64,000 bases of DNA from Amphibiibacter pelophylacis. GTDB lineage: Bacteria > Pseudomonadota > Gammaproteobacteria > Burkholderiales > Burkholderiaceae_C. Made by a program: the position numbers and the translations under genes. Shown piece after piece: positions 26,681 to 38,130 of the stretch (within the stretch, counting starts at the first letter, position 1; each line of letters begins with the position of its first letter). The DNA lies in NCBI RefSeq assembly GCF_037688875.1, contig NZ_JAWDIE010000001.1:124001-188000 (forward strand), given 5' to 3'. The notes under the pieces are model-generated. The model saw nothing but the letters and a program-made list of their open reading frames with translations. It had not been told where the DNA came from and searched no databases.

Positions 26681-27308
26681 TCCCGATCCCGACGCCAGCC
26701 CGCTGATCCACGTGGTCGATGATGACGCCATGATGCGCCGCTCCGTGGTTTTCCTGCTGGATTCCATAGGCTGGGACGCCGTGGCCTATGCCAGCGCCGA
26801 AGAGTTTCTGGCCCAGCCTGCGCCGCAGCGGCCGGGCTGTCTGGTGCTGGACATCCGCATGCCCACGCTCAGCGGGCTGGAGCTGCAGCAGCAGCTGGCC
26901 GGCCGGGGCGATGCCTTGCCGGTGATTTTCATCACGGGCCACGCGGACGTGTCGCTGGCCGTGCAGGCGATGAAGTCGGGGGCCTGCGACCTGATCGAGA
27001 AGCCGTTCCGCGACCAGGTGCTGCTGGACGCGGTCTCCCGCGCGGTCCGCACCAGCCGCGACATGCTGCGCGAGCGGCTGCGCTGCGACCAGGCCCGTCG
27101 CCGCCTGCAGACCCTGTCGCCCCGCGAGCGGGAAGTGGCCGATCTGCTGGCGCGCGGTCAGGCCAACAAGCGCGTGGCGCTGGCGCTGGATATTTCCGAG
27201 CGCACCGTGCACATCCACCGCCAGCACGTCATGGACAAGCTGGACATCCGCAGTGCGGCCGAACTGGCCCGCCTGATCCTGGCCGCCGATCCGCGCGCGC
27301 TCGATTGA
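26673..27308 (+). CDS. ttrR: Response regulator of tetrathionate respiration
   Basis: A 211-residue regulator: receiver domain with phospho-acceptor Asp in CLVLDIRMPTLSGLELQ (about 54-70) and acidic pair VVDDDAMMRR, Thr/Ala/Lys switch residues in FITGHAD and IEKPF, and a LuxR-type DNA-binding domain LSPREREVADLLARGQANKRVALALDISERTVHIHRQHVM. The FixJ/NarL-like two-domain layout matches TtrR. The predicted target is the ttrBCA promoter; its operator was not located by eye. It ends 10 bases from the convergent ttrA stop. Confidence 0.93.
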   Translation: MTDPDPDASPLIHVVDDDAMMRRSVVFLLDSIGWDAVAYASAEEFLAQPAPQRPGCLVLDIRMPTLSGLELQQQLAGRGDALPVIFITGHADVSLAVQAMKSGACDLIEKPFRDQVLLDAVSRAVRTSRDMLRERLRCDQARRRLQTLSPREREVADLLARGQANKRVALALDISERTVHIHRQHVMDKLDIRSAAELARLILAADPRALD

Positions 27309-27318
27309 TCCCGAGCCC

Positions 27319-30300
27319 TCAGGCGGGAGTCAGCCGCGCCGGAAGCCCGTTGCGCACCGCGGTGCCGGACACCGAATCCACCCACATCATCCGTCCCGGG
27401 TAGGTTGGATCCTGCAGGCCGAGGTCGTTGAGGCTGATTCCCGCTGACAGCTCGGGGTTGCCTGCGATCTCCCGCGTGCCGATGCGGTGCGTGCGTGCGC
27501 CCAGCTCGCGGTGTCCATAGCCGTGCTCGACGGCGATCACCCCGGGCATGATGCCCGGCGAGACCAGCACCGTGCACGGCCGCCGTCCGCCCGGGGTCTC
27601 CAGCCAGGCGCTCTGGCCGTTGACCAGACCCAGCCGCGCTGCGTCCGATTCGTGGACGATGACGGGGTTGTCCGGGCGGATGTTGCGCAGACGGGTGGCG
27701 ATGCTGTAGGAGTTCTGCAGCGGCGATTTGAAGCTGACGACCAGCATGGGCCAGTCGGTCTGCGGGAAATGCTGCCGCATGGGGCTGCCATCGGCGAAGG
27801 CCGGGGGCTGCCAGGCCGGACTGCCGCTGTAGCGTCGTCCGGTCAGACTGTTGCGGCTGGTGCCCAGCTTTTCGTTGTACAGACACAGGGCTTTGTCAAA
27901 GCGCCAGGTCATCCAGTCGGGATGGTCGGCGTCCTGCGCCTGGCCGTAGGGCTGGTAACGGCCGCCGCGCGTGTACAGAAAGGCGACCTTGCGCCATTCG
28001 TCGTCCGTCAGCGTGGTTTTGATGTGCGGCAGGATGCGGCTGACACCACTGGCTTCGATGTCCTCGTCCGTGGCGTCCGGCACAGGCGACTGGCCCAGAA
28101 ACGCCACGTTGGCGCCGCCGCGCAGAAACCAGTCTTCGGCGCGCTCCAGCGGGTGCAGCTGGCCCGCCGCGTCGGGGATGGCGTTCGGGCCAAAGCCGGG
28201 CAGTTTCAGCTCGCGGGCTACCGCGATCAGAAAAGCCTCGATGCCGATGCGCTGCCCGTCGGCGGTCTTGTCCATGCGCGGCTCGATCACGGGCCAGCGC
28301 GCGGTGCACATTTTGGTCGGCACGCCGTTCCAGGGGCCCGTCCAGCCCCAGCTCTCGTAGAGCATCGAATCCGGCACGATGTAGTCGGCGTAGGCGTTGC
28401 TTTCGTTGATCATCGGATCAACCGAGATCAGCAGCGGGATCTTGCGGGGATCGGCCAGTTCTTTGTCCAGCCGGGCCTTCAGGCCAGGCACGCTGTACAT
28501 GGGGTTGACGCTCCACAGGATCAGCGCTTTGAGCGGGTAGGGGTAGCCCGTCATGGCGCCCGTCAGCCACTGGGTCGACAGGCCGGGCGCGTTCGGATAC
28601 CACGGCGCCTGCGCCGGGAAGGGTTTGCCCGCTGCCTTGCGCGTGCGGAATTCGGTGGTTTTCTCGTAAGGCACGTTGCGGCTGAGCGGGATGCCAGTGG
28701 GCTTGATCTGGCCTTCGAAGTGCGCCAGGTTGTAGCGCGGGCCTGGCCCGTCGTAGGGAAAGGTGCCGCCATTGATGGCCAGGCCGCCTTTCCAGTTGAC
28801 GTTGCCCAGCAGCAGGTTGAGTGCCGCCACGCCATACGCGTTGTAAAAACCGGCGCCGGACATCATCCCGCCATGGCCGGTGACCGAGGCTTTGCGGCCG
28901 TGCTGTGCCAGCCTTGCGGCCAGCGCCTGGATGGTCTCGGGGGCAATGCCGCAGTCTTCGGCGCACTGCGCCAGGCTGCGCTGCATCACATTGGCTTTGA
29001 GCTGCATGTAGGCGGTTTCAACGGCCACGTCCTGGCCGTTCACGCGCACCCGCGTCGGGGGAATCTCGATGGGCGCGGGGCCGCTGGCCTGATCCGCCGC
29101 ACTCGGTTGCCCCTGGGCGTCCAGCACCATGCCAGGGTCCGCGTCGGTGCCGATATCGGTCTCGGCCACCGGCCAGCCCAGGTCCGATCCGCGCAGGAAA
29201 TGCCCCTGGCGCGGGTGACCTGCTTCGGTGATGACCAGCCAGCTGGCGTTGCTGAAAGACGGTTCTCCCGCAGCCTGTGCCACTTTCAGGCTGGGGTGGG
29301 ACAGCCAGGCGGTGTTGATGCCGCCAGTTTCGATCAGGGATCGCATCAGGCCCATGACCAGCGCACCGTCGGTGCCGGGTCGGATCGGGATCCAGCGCGT
29401 GCGGTGGCGGGCGGCCCGGTTGTCGGCGGCCGTCAGCACAGGGTCAATCACCACGTATTCGAGCTTGCCGGTCGCGCGTTCTTTGGCCACCAGCGCACCG
29501 GTGCGTTTGAACGGGTTGCCCGCATTGCCCGGCGCCGTGCCGATGAAAATCACGAACTCGGCGTTTTCCAGATCCGGACGGCCATGCGGCATTTTTTTGA
29601 GATCGCCAAACACCGCGCCCGAGCCCGAGCGCCAGGCCCCGCCGCAGTAGGAGCCGTGGCGGACAAAATTCACCGAGCCAAAGGCGCCCCCGATAAAGCG
29701 CCGTGCCAGGCTGTCACGCCCGTCGTTGACGCTGGTCATCAGCGCGACCTGGTTGGCGCGCGGACCCAGTTCCGGAGCGGCCGGATTGATGGGTGTATCG
29801 AGGTCGCGCAAGGCGCGCAGGCCCTCGACCGGGCCTTCGCCGAACAGATCTCCGCCTTCGACCACTTCCCGGATCAGCTGCTCGAAGGAGATCGGCGCCC
29901 ATTTCCCGGAGTTGCGCGGCCCGACGCGCTTGAGCGGGCTGAGCACGCGGTAAGGCGAATCGATCTGCGACAGCACCGCATTGCCCCGGCCGCAGGCGGT
30001 CGAGCGGCCGTCCAGCCCCCGTTTGCCGTGGCGCGACAGCGAGACAAAGCTCTCCAGCACCGAGACGTTTTGCGGCAGTTCCGGGTTGGTGGACAGCGGG
30101 TTGTAGGGGTTGCCCGTGACGCGCAGGACTTTCCCGCTCGTTTTGTCGATGCGCACGCGCACGCCGCACTGGGTGGTGCAGCCCAGACAGCCAGTGTAGC
30201 TGACCTGCTGGGTGGGGTTGAGCGTGATCCGGCCGCTGGCGGGATCAACGGTGAATTCCGGCTCCGGCGCCAGGCCGTAATAGCGCGTGGGCGGCGCGTC

Positions 30301-30408
30301 CTTGCCGCGCAGCTTGTCCACAATGCGCTCGGCGGTCTGGGAAAAACCGGCGGCAAAGGCGGCCAGGCCACCTGCGGCCAGGACGGTGCGGCGGGTGTTC
30401 GAGGTCAT
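27319..30408 (-). CDS. ttrA: Tetrathionate reductase catalytic subunit A (molybdopterin oxidoreductase)
   Basis: A 1029-residue Mo-bisMGD enzyme. A Tat-like signal with a twin Arg (MTSNTRRTVLAAGGLAAF) starts it. The [4Fe-4S] site is CLGCTTQC plus a downstream STACGRGN, and the probable Mo-ligand Cys is in HGSYCGGAW. Dicluster regions and a C-terminal cofactor domain (IVHESDAARLGLVNGQSAWLETPGG) follow. It reduces tetrathionate to thiosulfate with electrons from TtrB/TtrC. Start ATG 30408 has AGGAG seven bases ahead and overlaps the ttrC stop (ATGA). The close ArrA/SrrA relatives are similar, but the ttrBCA-ttrSR context supports TtrA. Confidence 0.92.
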   Translation of the reverse strand: MTSNTRRTVLAAGGLAAFAAGFSQTAERIVDKLRGKDAPPTRYYGLAPEPEFTVDPASGRITLNPTQQVSYTGCLGCTTQCGVRVRIDKTSGKVLRVTGNPYNPLSTNPELPQNVSVLESFVSLSRHGKRGLDGRSTACGRGNAVLSQIDSPYRVLSPLKRVGPRNSGKWAPISFEQLIREVVEGGDLFGEGPVEGLRALRDLDTPINPAAPELGPRANQVALMTSVNDGRDSLARRFIGGAFGSVNFVRHGSYCGGAWRSGSGAVFGDLKKMPHGRPDLENAEFVIFIGTAPGNAGNPFKRTGALVAKERATGKLEYVVIDPVLTAADNRAARHRTRWIPIRPGTDGALVMGLMRSLIETGGINTAWLSHPSLKVAQAAGEPSFSNASWLVITEAGHPRQGHFLRGSDLGWPVAETDIGTDADPGMVLDAQGQPSAADQASGPAPIEIPPTRVRVNGQDVAVETAYMQLKANVMQRSLAQCAEDCGIAPETIQALAARLAQHGRKASVTGHGGMMSGAGFYNAYGVAALNLLLGNVNWKGGLAINGGTFPYDGPGPRYNLAHFEGQIKPTGIPLSRNVPYEKTTEFRTRKAAGKPFPAQAPWYPNAPGLSTQWLTGAMTGYPYPLKALILWSVNPMYSVPGLKARLDKELADPRKIPLLISVDPMINESNAYADYIVPDSMLYESWGWTGPWNGVPTKMCTARWPVIEPRMDKTADGQRIGIEAFLIAVARELKLPGFGPNAIPDAAGQLHPLERAEDWFLRGGANVAFLGQSPVPDATDEDIEASGVSRILPHIKTTLTDDEWRKVAFLYTRGGRYQPYGQAQDADHPDWMTWRFDKALCLYNEKLGTSRNSLTGRRYSGSPAWQPPAFADGSPMRQHFPQTDWPMLVVSFKSPLQNSYSIATRLRNIRPDNPVIVHESDAARLGLVNGQSAWLETPGGRRPCTVLVSPGIMPGVIAVEHGYGHRELGARTHRIGTREIAGNPELSAGISLNDLGLQDPTYPGRMMWVDSVSGTAVRNGLPARLTPA

Positions 30409-31508
30409 GCGCAAGCTCCTGAAGTCCGGCCTGGGCCGGGCGTGTCATCCCAGGGCAGCAGGCTGGTGATGACGATGAAAAGAAACAGCCACAGCCCGGC
30501 GGTCCCGATCAGGCCCAGCCAGCCGTCCTGGCCCAGTGGCAGGTGGTAGCTGTAAAAGCCAGCCCCGAATTTGGGAATCTGCTGGCCTCCGATGAACAGC
30601 GTCCAGCGCATCATCCAGGCGCTGTGCAGCGCCAGCAGGCCGGTCAGCCAGCCCGTGGTCGGCCAGCGCAGGGCCAGCACCAGGGTCAGCACGGTGGCGG
30701 CCACAGCCCAGAGGGCCGTGATGCGCCAGTGCAGCGAGCCCGCGACCTCGTCCAGCGCCTGCGCGTGCACGGCTGAAAATCCCGTCAGGCCCAGCGCCAG
30801 CCAACCTGCACCCAGCAGCAGAACGATGACCTGGACCATCGCCAGCAGCCGGTTCAGGCGCCGGGTGTCCTCGGCCTGTGCCTGCCCCATCAGCCGCGCC
30901 ATCAAAAGCACCAGACCGATGGCGCCGGCCAGCGCCGTGGCCACAAACTGCAGCGGCAGCAGCGGCGTGTGCCACAGCGGACGGGCGGCCACCACCATCA
31001 CCTCCATGCCCGTGTAAAGGGCGACCAGCAGAGCGCCCAGAGCGGTGAGCAGCGCCGCGCCACGCAGCCCGGCCCGGTTCAGTGTGCCGCCCAGGGCCAG
31101 GGCGCGGTACACCGGTGCTGCGGGACCGTTCCGGTCGGCCATGGCCTGCAGCGCAGGCCGCAGCCACAGCCACGCGTACAGCAGCAGGCTGCCCAGGTAC
31201 AGCGGGATGAACACCGCGCCCCAGGCCATCCAGGAGCTGGGGTTCATGTACAGGTAAAAGTGGTAGAAGCGCCCGGGCTGGTGCAGGTCCGACAGCAGGG
31301 CCACCGGCGCGCACAGCCCGCACAGCAGCGCCCCCAGCAGCGCCAGGCGCGACATGCGCTGCCAGCTCCTGCGCTCCAGAACCAGACCCGGCAGCGACAG
31401 GGCGAAGCTGCAGAACGACAGCCCGATCAGGAAGAAATACTGCACCGCCCAGGGCAGCCAGGCCACCTCGCGCGACATGTTGATGACTTCGACGATGTGC
31501 GTGGCCAT
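30405..31508 (-). CDS. ttrC: Tetrathionate reductase membrane subunit C (NrfD family)
   Basis: A 367-residue integral membrane protein of the NrfD/PsrC type with roughly nine to ten hydrophobic segments, beginning VEVINMSREVAWLPWAVQYFFLIGLSFCSFAL. It would take electrons from the quinol pool and pass them through TtrB to TtrA. Start ATG 31508 (MATHIVEVINM) follows the ttrB stop by two bases. Its stop overlaps ttrA's ATG. Confidence 0.91.
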   Translation of the reverse strand: MATHIVEVINMSREVAWLPWAVQYFFLIGLSFCSFALSLPGLVLERRSWQRMSRLALLGALLCGLCAPVALLSDLHQPGRFYHFYLYMNPSSWMAWGAVFIPLYLGSLLLYAWLWLRPALQAMADRNGPAAPVYRALALGGTLNRAGLRGAALLTALGALLVALYTGMEVMVVAARPLWHTPLLPLQFVATALAGAIGLVLLMARLMGQAQAEDTRRLNRLLAMVQVIVLLLGAGWLALGLTGFSAVHAQALDEVAGSLHWRITALWAVAATVLTLVLALRWPTTGWLTGLLALHSAWMMRWTLFIGGQQIPKFGAGFYSYHLPLGQDGWLGLIGTAGLWLFLFIVITSLLPWDDTPGPGRTSGACA

Positions 31509-31510
31509 GA

Positions 31511-32251
31511 TCACTCCTGCTCGGCCGACGGGTGCCACAGGCTGCCCTGGCCTTCGACTTTCCCGGCGAAATCGTGTTCCAGCCCGATGTAGAACACGTT
31601 GGGATGCGTGCCCGCTTCGGGCTTGAGCACTTTCAGTTCGTCCTTGTGCTCGACCATCAGCTGGCTGATTTCGCTGTCAGCGTCATTCAGGTCGCCGAAA
31701 ATGCGCGCGCCACCGACGCAGGTTTCCACGCAGGCGGGCAGCAGCCCCGCCTCCAGCCGGTGCATGCAGAAGGTGCATTTGTCGGCCTTGCCGGTTTCGT
31801 GGTTGATGAAGCGGGCGTCGTAGGGGCAGGCCTGGACGCAGTAGGCGCAGCCCACGCAGCGCTCGGCGTTGACGACCACCTCGCCATCGGGCATCTTGAA
31901 GGTGGCGCCCACCGGGCAGACCGGCACGCAGGGCGGGTTGTCGCAGTGGTTGCACAGGCGGGGCAGCACAAAGGTGCCGACTTCCTTTTTCCCCTGGTGG
32001 ACCTGCTCGACCGCGTAGGTCGAGACGATGGTGCGGAAACTGTTCTCCGGCACTGCGTTTTCCATGAAGCAGCTCACCGTGCAGGCCTGGCAGCCGATGC
32101 ACTGGCGGATGTCCACCAGCATGGCCCAGTGGTGTCCGCCCTGACCGGGCCCGGCCGCCCGGGCCGGACGCGCCACTGCGGCCCCGGCCGTGATGACCGG
32201 AATTGCCTTGAGAAAACTGCGTCGGTTTGTGCTGCAGTCGCCGTTGCCCAT
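31511..32251 (-). CDS. ttrB: Tetrathionate reductase iron-sulfur subunit B
   Basis: A four-cluster ferredoxin-type electron-transfer subunit of about 246 residues with a Tat signal (STNRRSFLKAIPV). Clusters are CIGCQACTVSC, CNHCDNPPCVPVCP, CVGCAYCVQACPYD and CTFCMHRLEAGLLPACVETC. The ATG at 32251 is chosen because GGAG lies six bases ahead; an in-frame ATG at 32263 adds four residues. First gene of the ttrBCA operon. The 86-base gap before it must hold the promoter; I saw no clear box. Confidence 0.92.
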   Translation of the reverse strand: MGNGDCSTNRRSFLKAIPVITAGAAVARPARAAGPGQGGHHWAMLVDIRQCIGCQACTVSCFMENAVPENSFRTIVSTYAVEQVHQGKKEVGTFVLPRLCNHCDNPPCVPVCPVGATFKMPDGEVVVNAERCVGCAYCVQACPYDARFINHETGKADKCTFCMHRLEAGLLPACVETCVGGARIFGDLNDADSEISQLMVEHKDELKVLKPEAGTHPNVFYIGLEHDFAGKVEGQGSLWHPSAEQE

Positions 32252-32349
32252 GCCTGGCTCCATCCTGTAGGAATAGGCTGAAGTCTAGGAAAGCAGCTCC
32301 TTGCGGGGAATTGTCATGACGACGCAGTCGGCTAGGTAATAGCGTCTAT

Positions 32350-33534
32350 TCACGTCGGCAGCGGCGCCTCCATTTCGGAATCCATCATCACGGCGGTCGG
32401 GAACTCGTGCGGCGAATAGGCGCGCACGCAGTTGCGGCCGCAGCGTTTGGCCGAGTAGAGCGCGCGGTCGGCGCGGTCCACCAGCTGGTCCACGGTTTCG
32501 GGCGGCGCCCAGACGGAGGCGCCGAAGCTGGCGGTGATGGGCAGCTGCAGCGGCCAGTTCTGCGCTTCGATGCTGCTGCGCAGGCGCTCGCCGATCTCCT
32601 GCAGATCCTCCAGACCGTTCACCGGCATCGCCACAAGGAACTCCTCGCCGCCCCAGCGTGCGGCGATTTCGCCTTCGCGCAGGCAGGATTTGACGGTCTG
32701 CGCCATCTGCACCAGCACCTCGTCGCCGATCTGGTGGCCGTGGTTGTCGTTGACCGATTTGAAGTGATCGATGTCGAAAATCAGCAGACCGATCGGGCGC
32801 GTGGTGCGCGAACCCAGCAGGCGCTGCAGCTCGCGCGTCATGCGGCGGCGGTTGTGCATCTGGGTCAGGCCGTCGGTGTCGGCGGCCATCTCCAGGCTGT
32901 CGGTGCGCACCTGCACGCTCTCGTAGCGCTGCTTGAGCCAGGCGAAGGTGGTCAGCATCAGCACGTAGACCGGCTGGGCGATCAGGATCACGCCCACCGA
33001 AAAACCCGCGTTGGCCTGCGCGTAGTCGGGCAGCAGAACGTAAACGGGCAGGACCAGCGCCAGCGCGTAGCCAATAAAGAGCACGGCGCTGAACATCAGC
33101 GCCGTCTGCATGCGGAACACGAAAAAAATCAGCAGGTAAGAGAAGGGCATCATCACCGACGCCGGAGCCAGCAGATGCAGCTCCCGGTGCGGCAGCTGGT
33201 CCATCATGCCCAGGCCCACGATGAAGGGGATATATAGCGCCACCAGCACCACGCAGGCGGTGATGATGGTGTCGCGCCAGTGCGGCCGCCAGCGCGACAG
33301 CAGCCAGGCCATCAGCATGGTGATGGACATCACCGGATAGGCCACCGTGTTGACGCGGTTGATGGTGTTCATCAGCGTCTGGATCAGCAGCAGGGCCAGA
33401 AACACCCAGCCGGCCACCATCAGCATGTGCCCGGCCACGCGCAGCGTGACCTGCTCGAAGGACTCCTGGTCGGTCTCGGAATCGCCGTCCTCCATGCCGG
33501 GCAGGATGCTGCGCCGGTTCAGCTGGCCATCCAT
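32350..33534 (-). CDS. Membrane-bound diguanylate cyclase (GGDEF), paralogue 1
   Basis: A 394-residue protein with about six hydrophobic helices over residues 28-200 and a GGDEF domain over 218-375. The catalytic motif reads GGEEF (in AARWGGEEFLVAMP) and FDIDHFKSVND is present, so c-di-GMP synthesis is expected. The I-site position reads REGE instead of RxxD, so product inhibition is probably weak. Its start overlaps the end of the preceding paralogue by 16 bases; the two are co-oriented. The N-terminal sensor is unassigned. Confidence 0.9.
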   Translation of the reverse strand: MDGQLNRRSILPGMEDGDSETDQESFEQVTLRVAGHMLMVAGWVFLALLLIQTLMNTINRVNTVAYPVMSITMLMAWLLSRWRPHWRDTIITACVVLVALYIPFIVGLGMMDQLPHRELHLLAPASVMMPFSYLLIFFVFRMQTALMFSAVLFIGYALALVLPVYVLLPDYAQANAGFSVGVILIAQPVYVLMLTTFAWLKQRYESVQVRTDSLEMAADTDGLTQMHNRRRMTRELQRLLGSRTTRPIGLLIFDIDHFKSVNDNHGHQIGDEVLVQMAQTVKSCLREGEIAARWGGEEFLVAMPVNGLEDLQEIGERLRSSIEAQNWPLQLPITASFGASVWAPPETVDQLVDRADRALYSAKRCGRNCVRAYSPHEFPTAVMMDSEMEAPLPT

Positions 33535-34703
33535 GCGTCCTCCTCGTCCTGGCGGGCTTTGGCGGCTTCCCCGGCTTCGGCCAGGGCGTCGGCTTCGGCC
33601 TTGGCCATCGCGTCATGAAACAGCGACACTTGGTTGCGCCCCAGCTTTTTCGAGGTGTACAGCGCCAGATCGGCGCGGTGGATCAGGTCGTCCACAGATT
33701 CGCCCGGGCGGATCTGCGCCACGCCCATGCTGGCGGTGATGCGCAGGCCACGCGGCCAGGCCGTGCCCTGGATGGCGGCGCGCAGGCGCTCGGCGACTTC
33801 GGCCGCCACGCTGACGTGAACCACGCGCAGCGCCACCATGAACTCCTCGCCGCCCCAGCGTGCGGCCAGCTCGCCGTTGCGCACGTGCTTTTGCAGCACC
33901 TTGGCCAGGTGAACCAGCACCTCGTCGCCGACCTGGTGGCCGTGGATGTCGTTGACCGATTTGAAGTGGTCGATGTCCATCAGGATCACGGCCAGCTTTT
34001 TCTTCTGCGGGCTGGCCTGATCGGACAGGATGATCTGGTCGATGTCGCGCATCAGGCGACGGCGGTTGAACAGCCGTGTCAGGCCGTCGGTGTCGGCCGC
34101 GTATTCCATGGTCAGCGCGCGATGGGTGATGCGGGTGTGGCGCTTTTTCAGGTCGGAATAGCCCAGCAGCAGGGCGATGTACATGGGCTGGGCGATCATG
34201 CTGACGATCAGGGTGTTGCTGATCTCGACCCGGCTGCTGACGGGCAGGATGCCCCACGCCGGTACGATCAGGCACAGCGCATACAGCGCGTACAGGCCCA
34301 GGCTCAGGCGCAGCGCCAGTTTCTGCTCGACCAGAAAGAAGACCAGGATGTAAGTCAGCGGAATCCAGATCACCGAACAGGACAGCGCCACAAGCTCGCG
34401 GCCCGGCGTCTGGGTCAGCAGGCCTGCACCGGTCAGCAGCGGCAGAAAAACCACCACGCTCATGGTGCCCACGACGGCGAAGCGGTGCTGGCGCTGGCGC
34501 CGCTGGTGCAGGCCGGCCAGCGCGCACGACCAGATCACCACGGCGCCGATGGGCAGCGCCCAGGCGTTCAAGGTCGTCAGCATGTTCTTCGCCATCAGGC
34601 TCAGCCAGATGCCCAGCAGGAGCGTGCCCGCCAGCGCCATGACCATCAGGGCCACGCGGTCGAGCATCTCTTCAAAGGGCAGATCGGTCAGGCGTTGTTT
34701 CAT
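33519..34703 (-). CDS. Membrane-bound diguanylate cyclase (GGDEF), paralogue 2
   Basis: A 394-residue protein of exactly the same length as its neighbour, again with hydrophobic helices at the N-terminus and a GGDEF domain with GGEEF (in AARWGGEEFMVALR) and MDIDHFKSVNDIHGHQVGDE. The I-site position reads RNGE. ATG 34703 (MKQRLTDLPFEEML) is the supported start; an upstream TTG lacks support. Residue identity to paralogue 1 across the cyclase is obvious by eye, so a tandem duplication is likely. Confidence 0.9.
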   Translation of the reverse strand: MKQRLTDLPFEEMLDRVALMVMALAGTLLLGIWLSLMAKNMLTTLNAWALPIGAVVIWSCALAGLHQRRQRQHRFAVVGTMSVVVFLPLLTGAGLLTQTPGRELVALSCSVIWIPLTYILVFFLVEQKLALRLSLGLYALYALCLIVPAWGILPVSSRVEISNTLIVSMIAQPMYIALLLGYSDLKKRHTRITHRALTMEYAADTDGLTRLFNRRRLMRDIDQIILSDQASPQKKKLAVILMDIDHFKSVNDIHGHQVGDEVLVHLAKVLQKHVRNGELAARWGGEEFMVALRVVHVSVAAEVAERLRAAIQGTAWPRGLRITASMGVAQIRPGESVDDLIHRADLALYTSKKLGRNQVSLFHDAMAKAEADALAEAGEAAKARQDEEDAWMAS

Positions 34704-34859
34704 GGCTCCGTGGCGGCGATGCGGCAACAGCGTATCTTGGCCCTGTGCATGGGCACAGGCACCGCATCAGGCAGTGTATGCAGGCCGCCTGGTGCGCGAT
34801 GGCGGCAAAAGCCGGGCCAAAAACCCCGATACCCGGCCATTGACCCTGCCCTGAAACGG

Positions 34860-34897
34860 CCGCGCCCGCCACCATCGCAGGGATGGGGCGGGCGCGG
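34860..34897 (-). terminator. Strong GC hairpin downstream of secA
   Basis: CCGCGCCCGCC (34860-34870) and its inverse GGCGGGCGCGG (34887-34897) form an 11-bp perfect stem with a 16-base loop, 21 bases beyond the secA stop on the minus strand. The following bases are CGTTTCAG, giving only a short T-run, so it may be a transcript-end stabiliser. The rest of 34704-34917 shows no gene. Confidence 0.6.
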
Positions 34898-34917
34898 TGG
34901 CAGGCTGGGGCAGCGGA

Positions 34918-37671
<2,754 letters not shown>

Positions 37672-37728
37672 GGAAAGACCAGTGCGCGGGCTCTGGCAAA
37701 ATTAAGGCCAATTACCGAGTTTACCACC

Positions 37729-38106
37729 GTGCCCCTTTCCAAGCATCCCAAGCCCACCGGGCTTGCCACCTATCTGCCTTTGCCCAGCGTGCCGGTTTTC
37801 CGGCCGGTGTCTATCGCCGATGCCTTGGCGCGCAGCCCGGTCATGGGCCGGCTGATGCAGCGGGCGAACGAGGCGACCGATGCGCTGGAGATCATCGCCC
37901 AGGTGCTGCCCGGTCACATGATGGAGCGGGTGCGCAGCGGGCCCATCACCGATACCGAGTGGCATCTGCTGGTCGACAGCCAGGCCGTGGCCAACAAGCT
38001 GCTGCACTGGGCGCCCGACCTGAAGGACAGGCTGGTGCGCCACGGCCAGCCCGCGCGCGAGCTGGTGGTCAAGGTCAGCCGCCAGCGCGCTTCGGGCGGG
38101 CGCTGA
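37729..38106 (+). CDS. DciA-like DUF721 protein
   Basis: A 125-residue basic protein, GTG start at 37729 (VPLSKHPKPTGLATYLPLPSVPVF), which carries the DUF721 core FRPVSIADALARSPVMGRLMQRAN then LLVDSQAVANKLLHWAPDLKDRLVRHG. In proteobacteria without DnaC, related proteins load the DnaB helicase; others of this family are uncharacterised. It is divergent from secA, the common location for this gene in Burkholderiales. The start is the only one that retains the conserved N-terminus. Confidence 0.8.
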   Translation: MPLSKHPKPTGLATYLPLPSVPVFRPVSIADALARSPVMGRLMQRANEATDALEIIAQVLPGHMMERVRSGPITDTEWHLLVDSQAVANKLLHWAPDLKDRLVRHGQPARELVVKVSRQRASGGR

Positions 38107-38130
38107 AGCCAGGCGCTTTCTTCGAGGGGA

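Noticed and set aside
22262..26767. 1501-codon minus-strand open frame
   Set aside because: It mirrors fumA, lacI and ttrS codons in high GC; His/Gln/Arg-rich without domains.
32264..32349. TtrR operator upstream of ttrB
   Set aside because: No clear inverted or direct repeat stood out, so no site is claimed.
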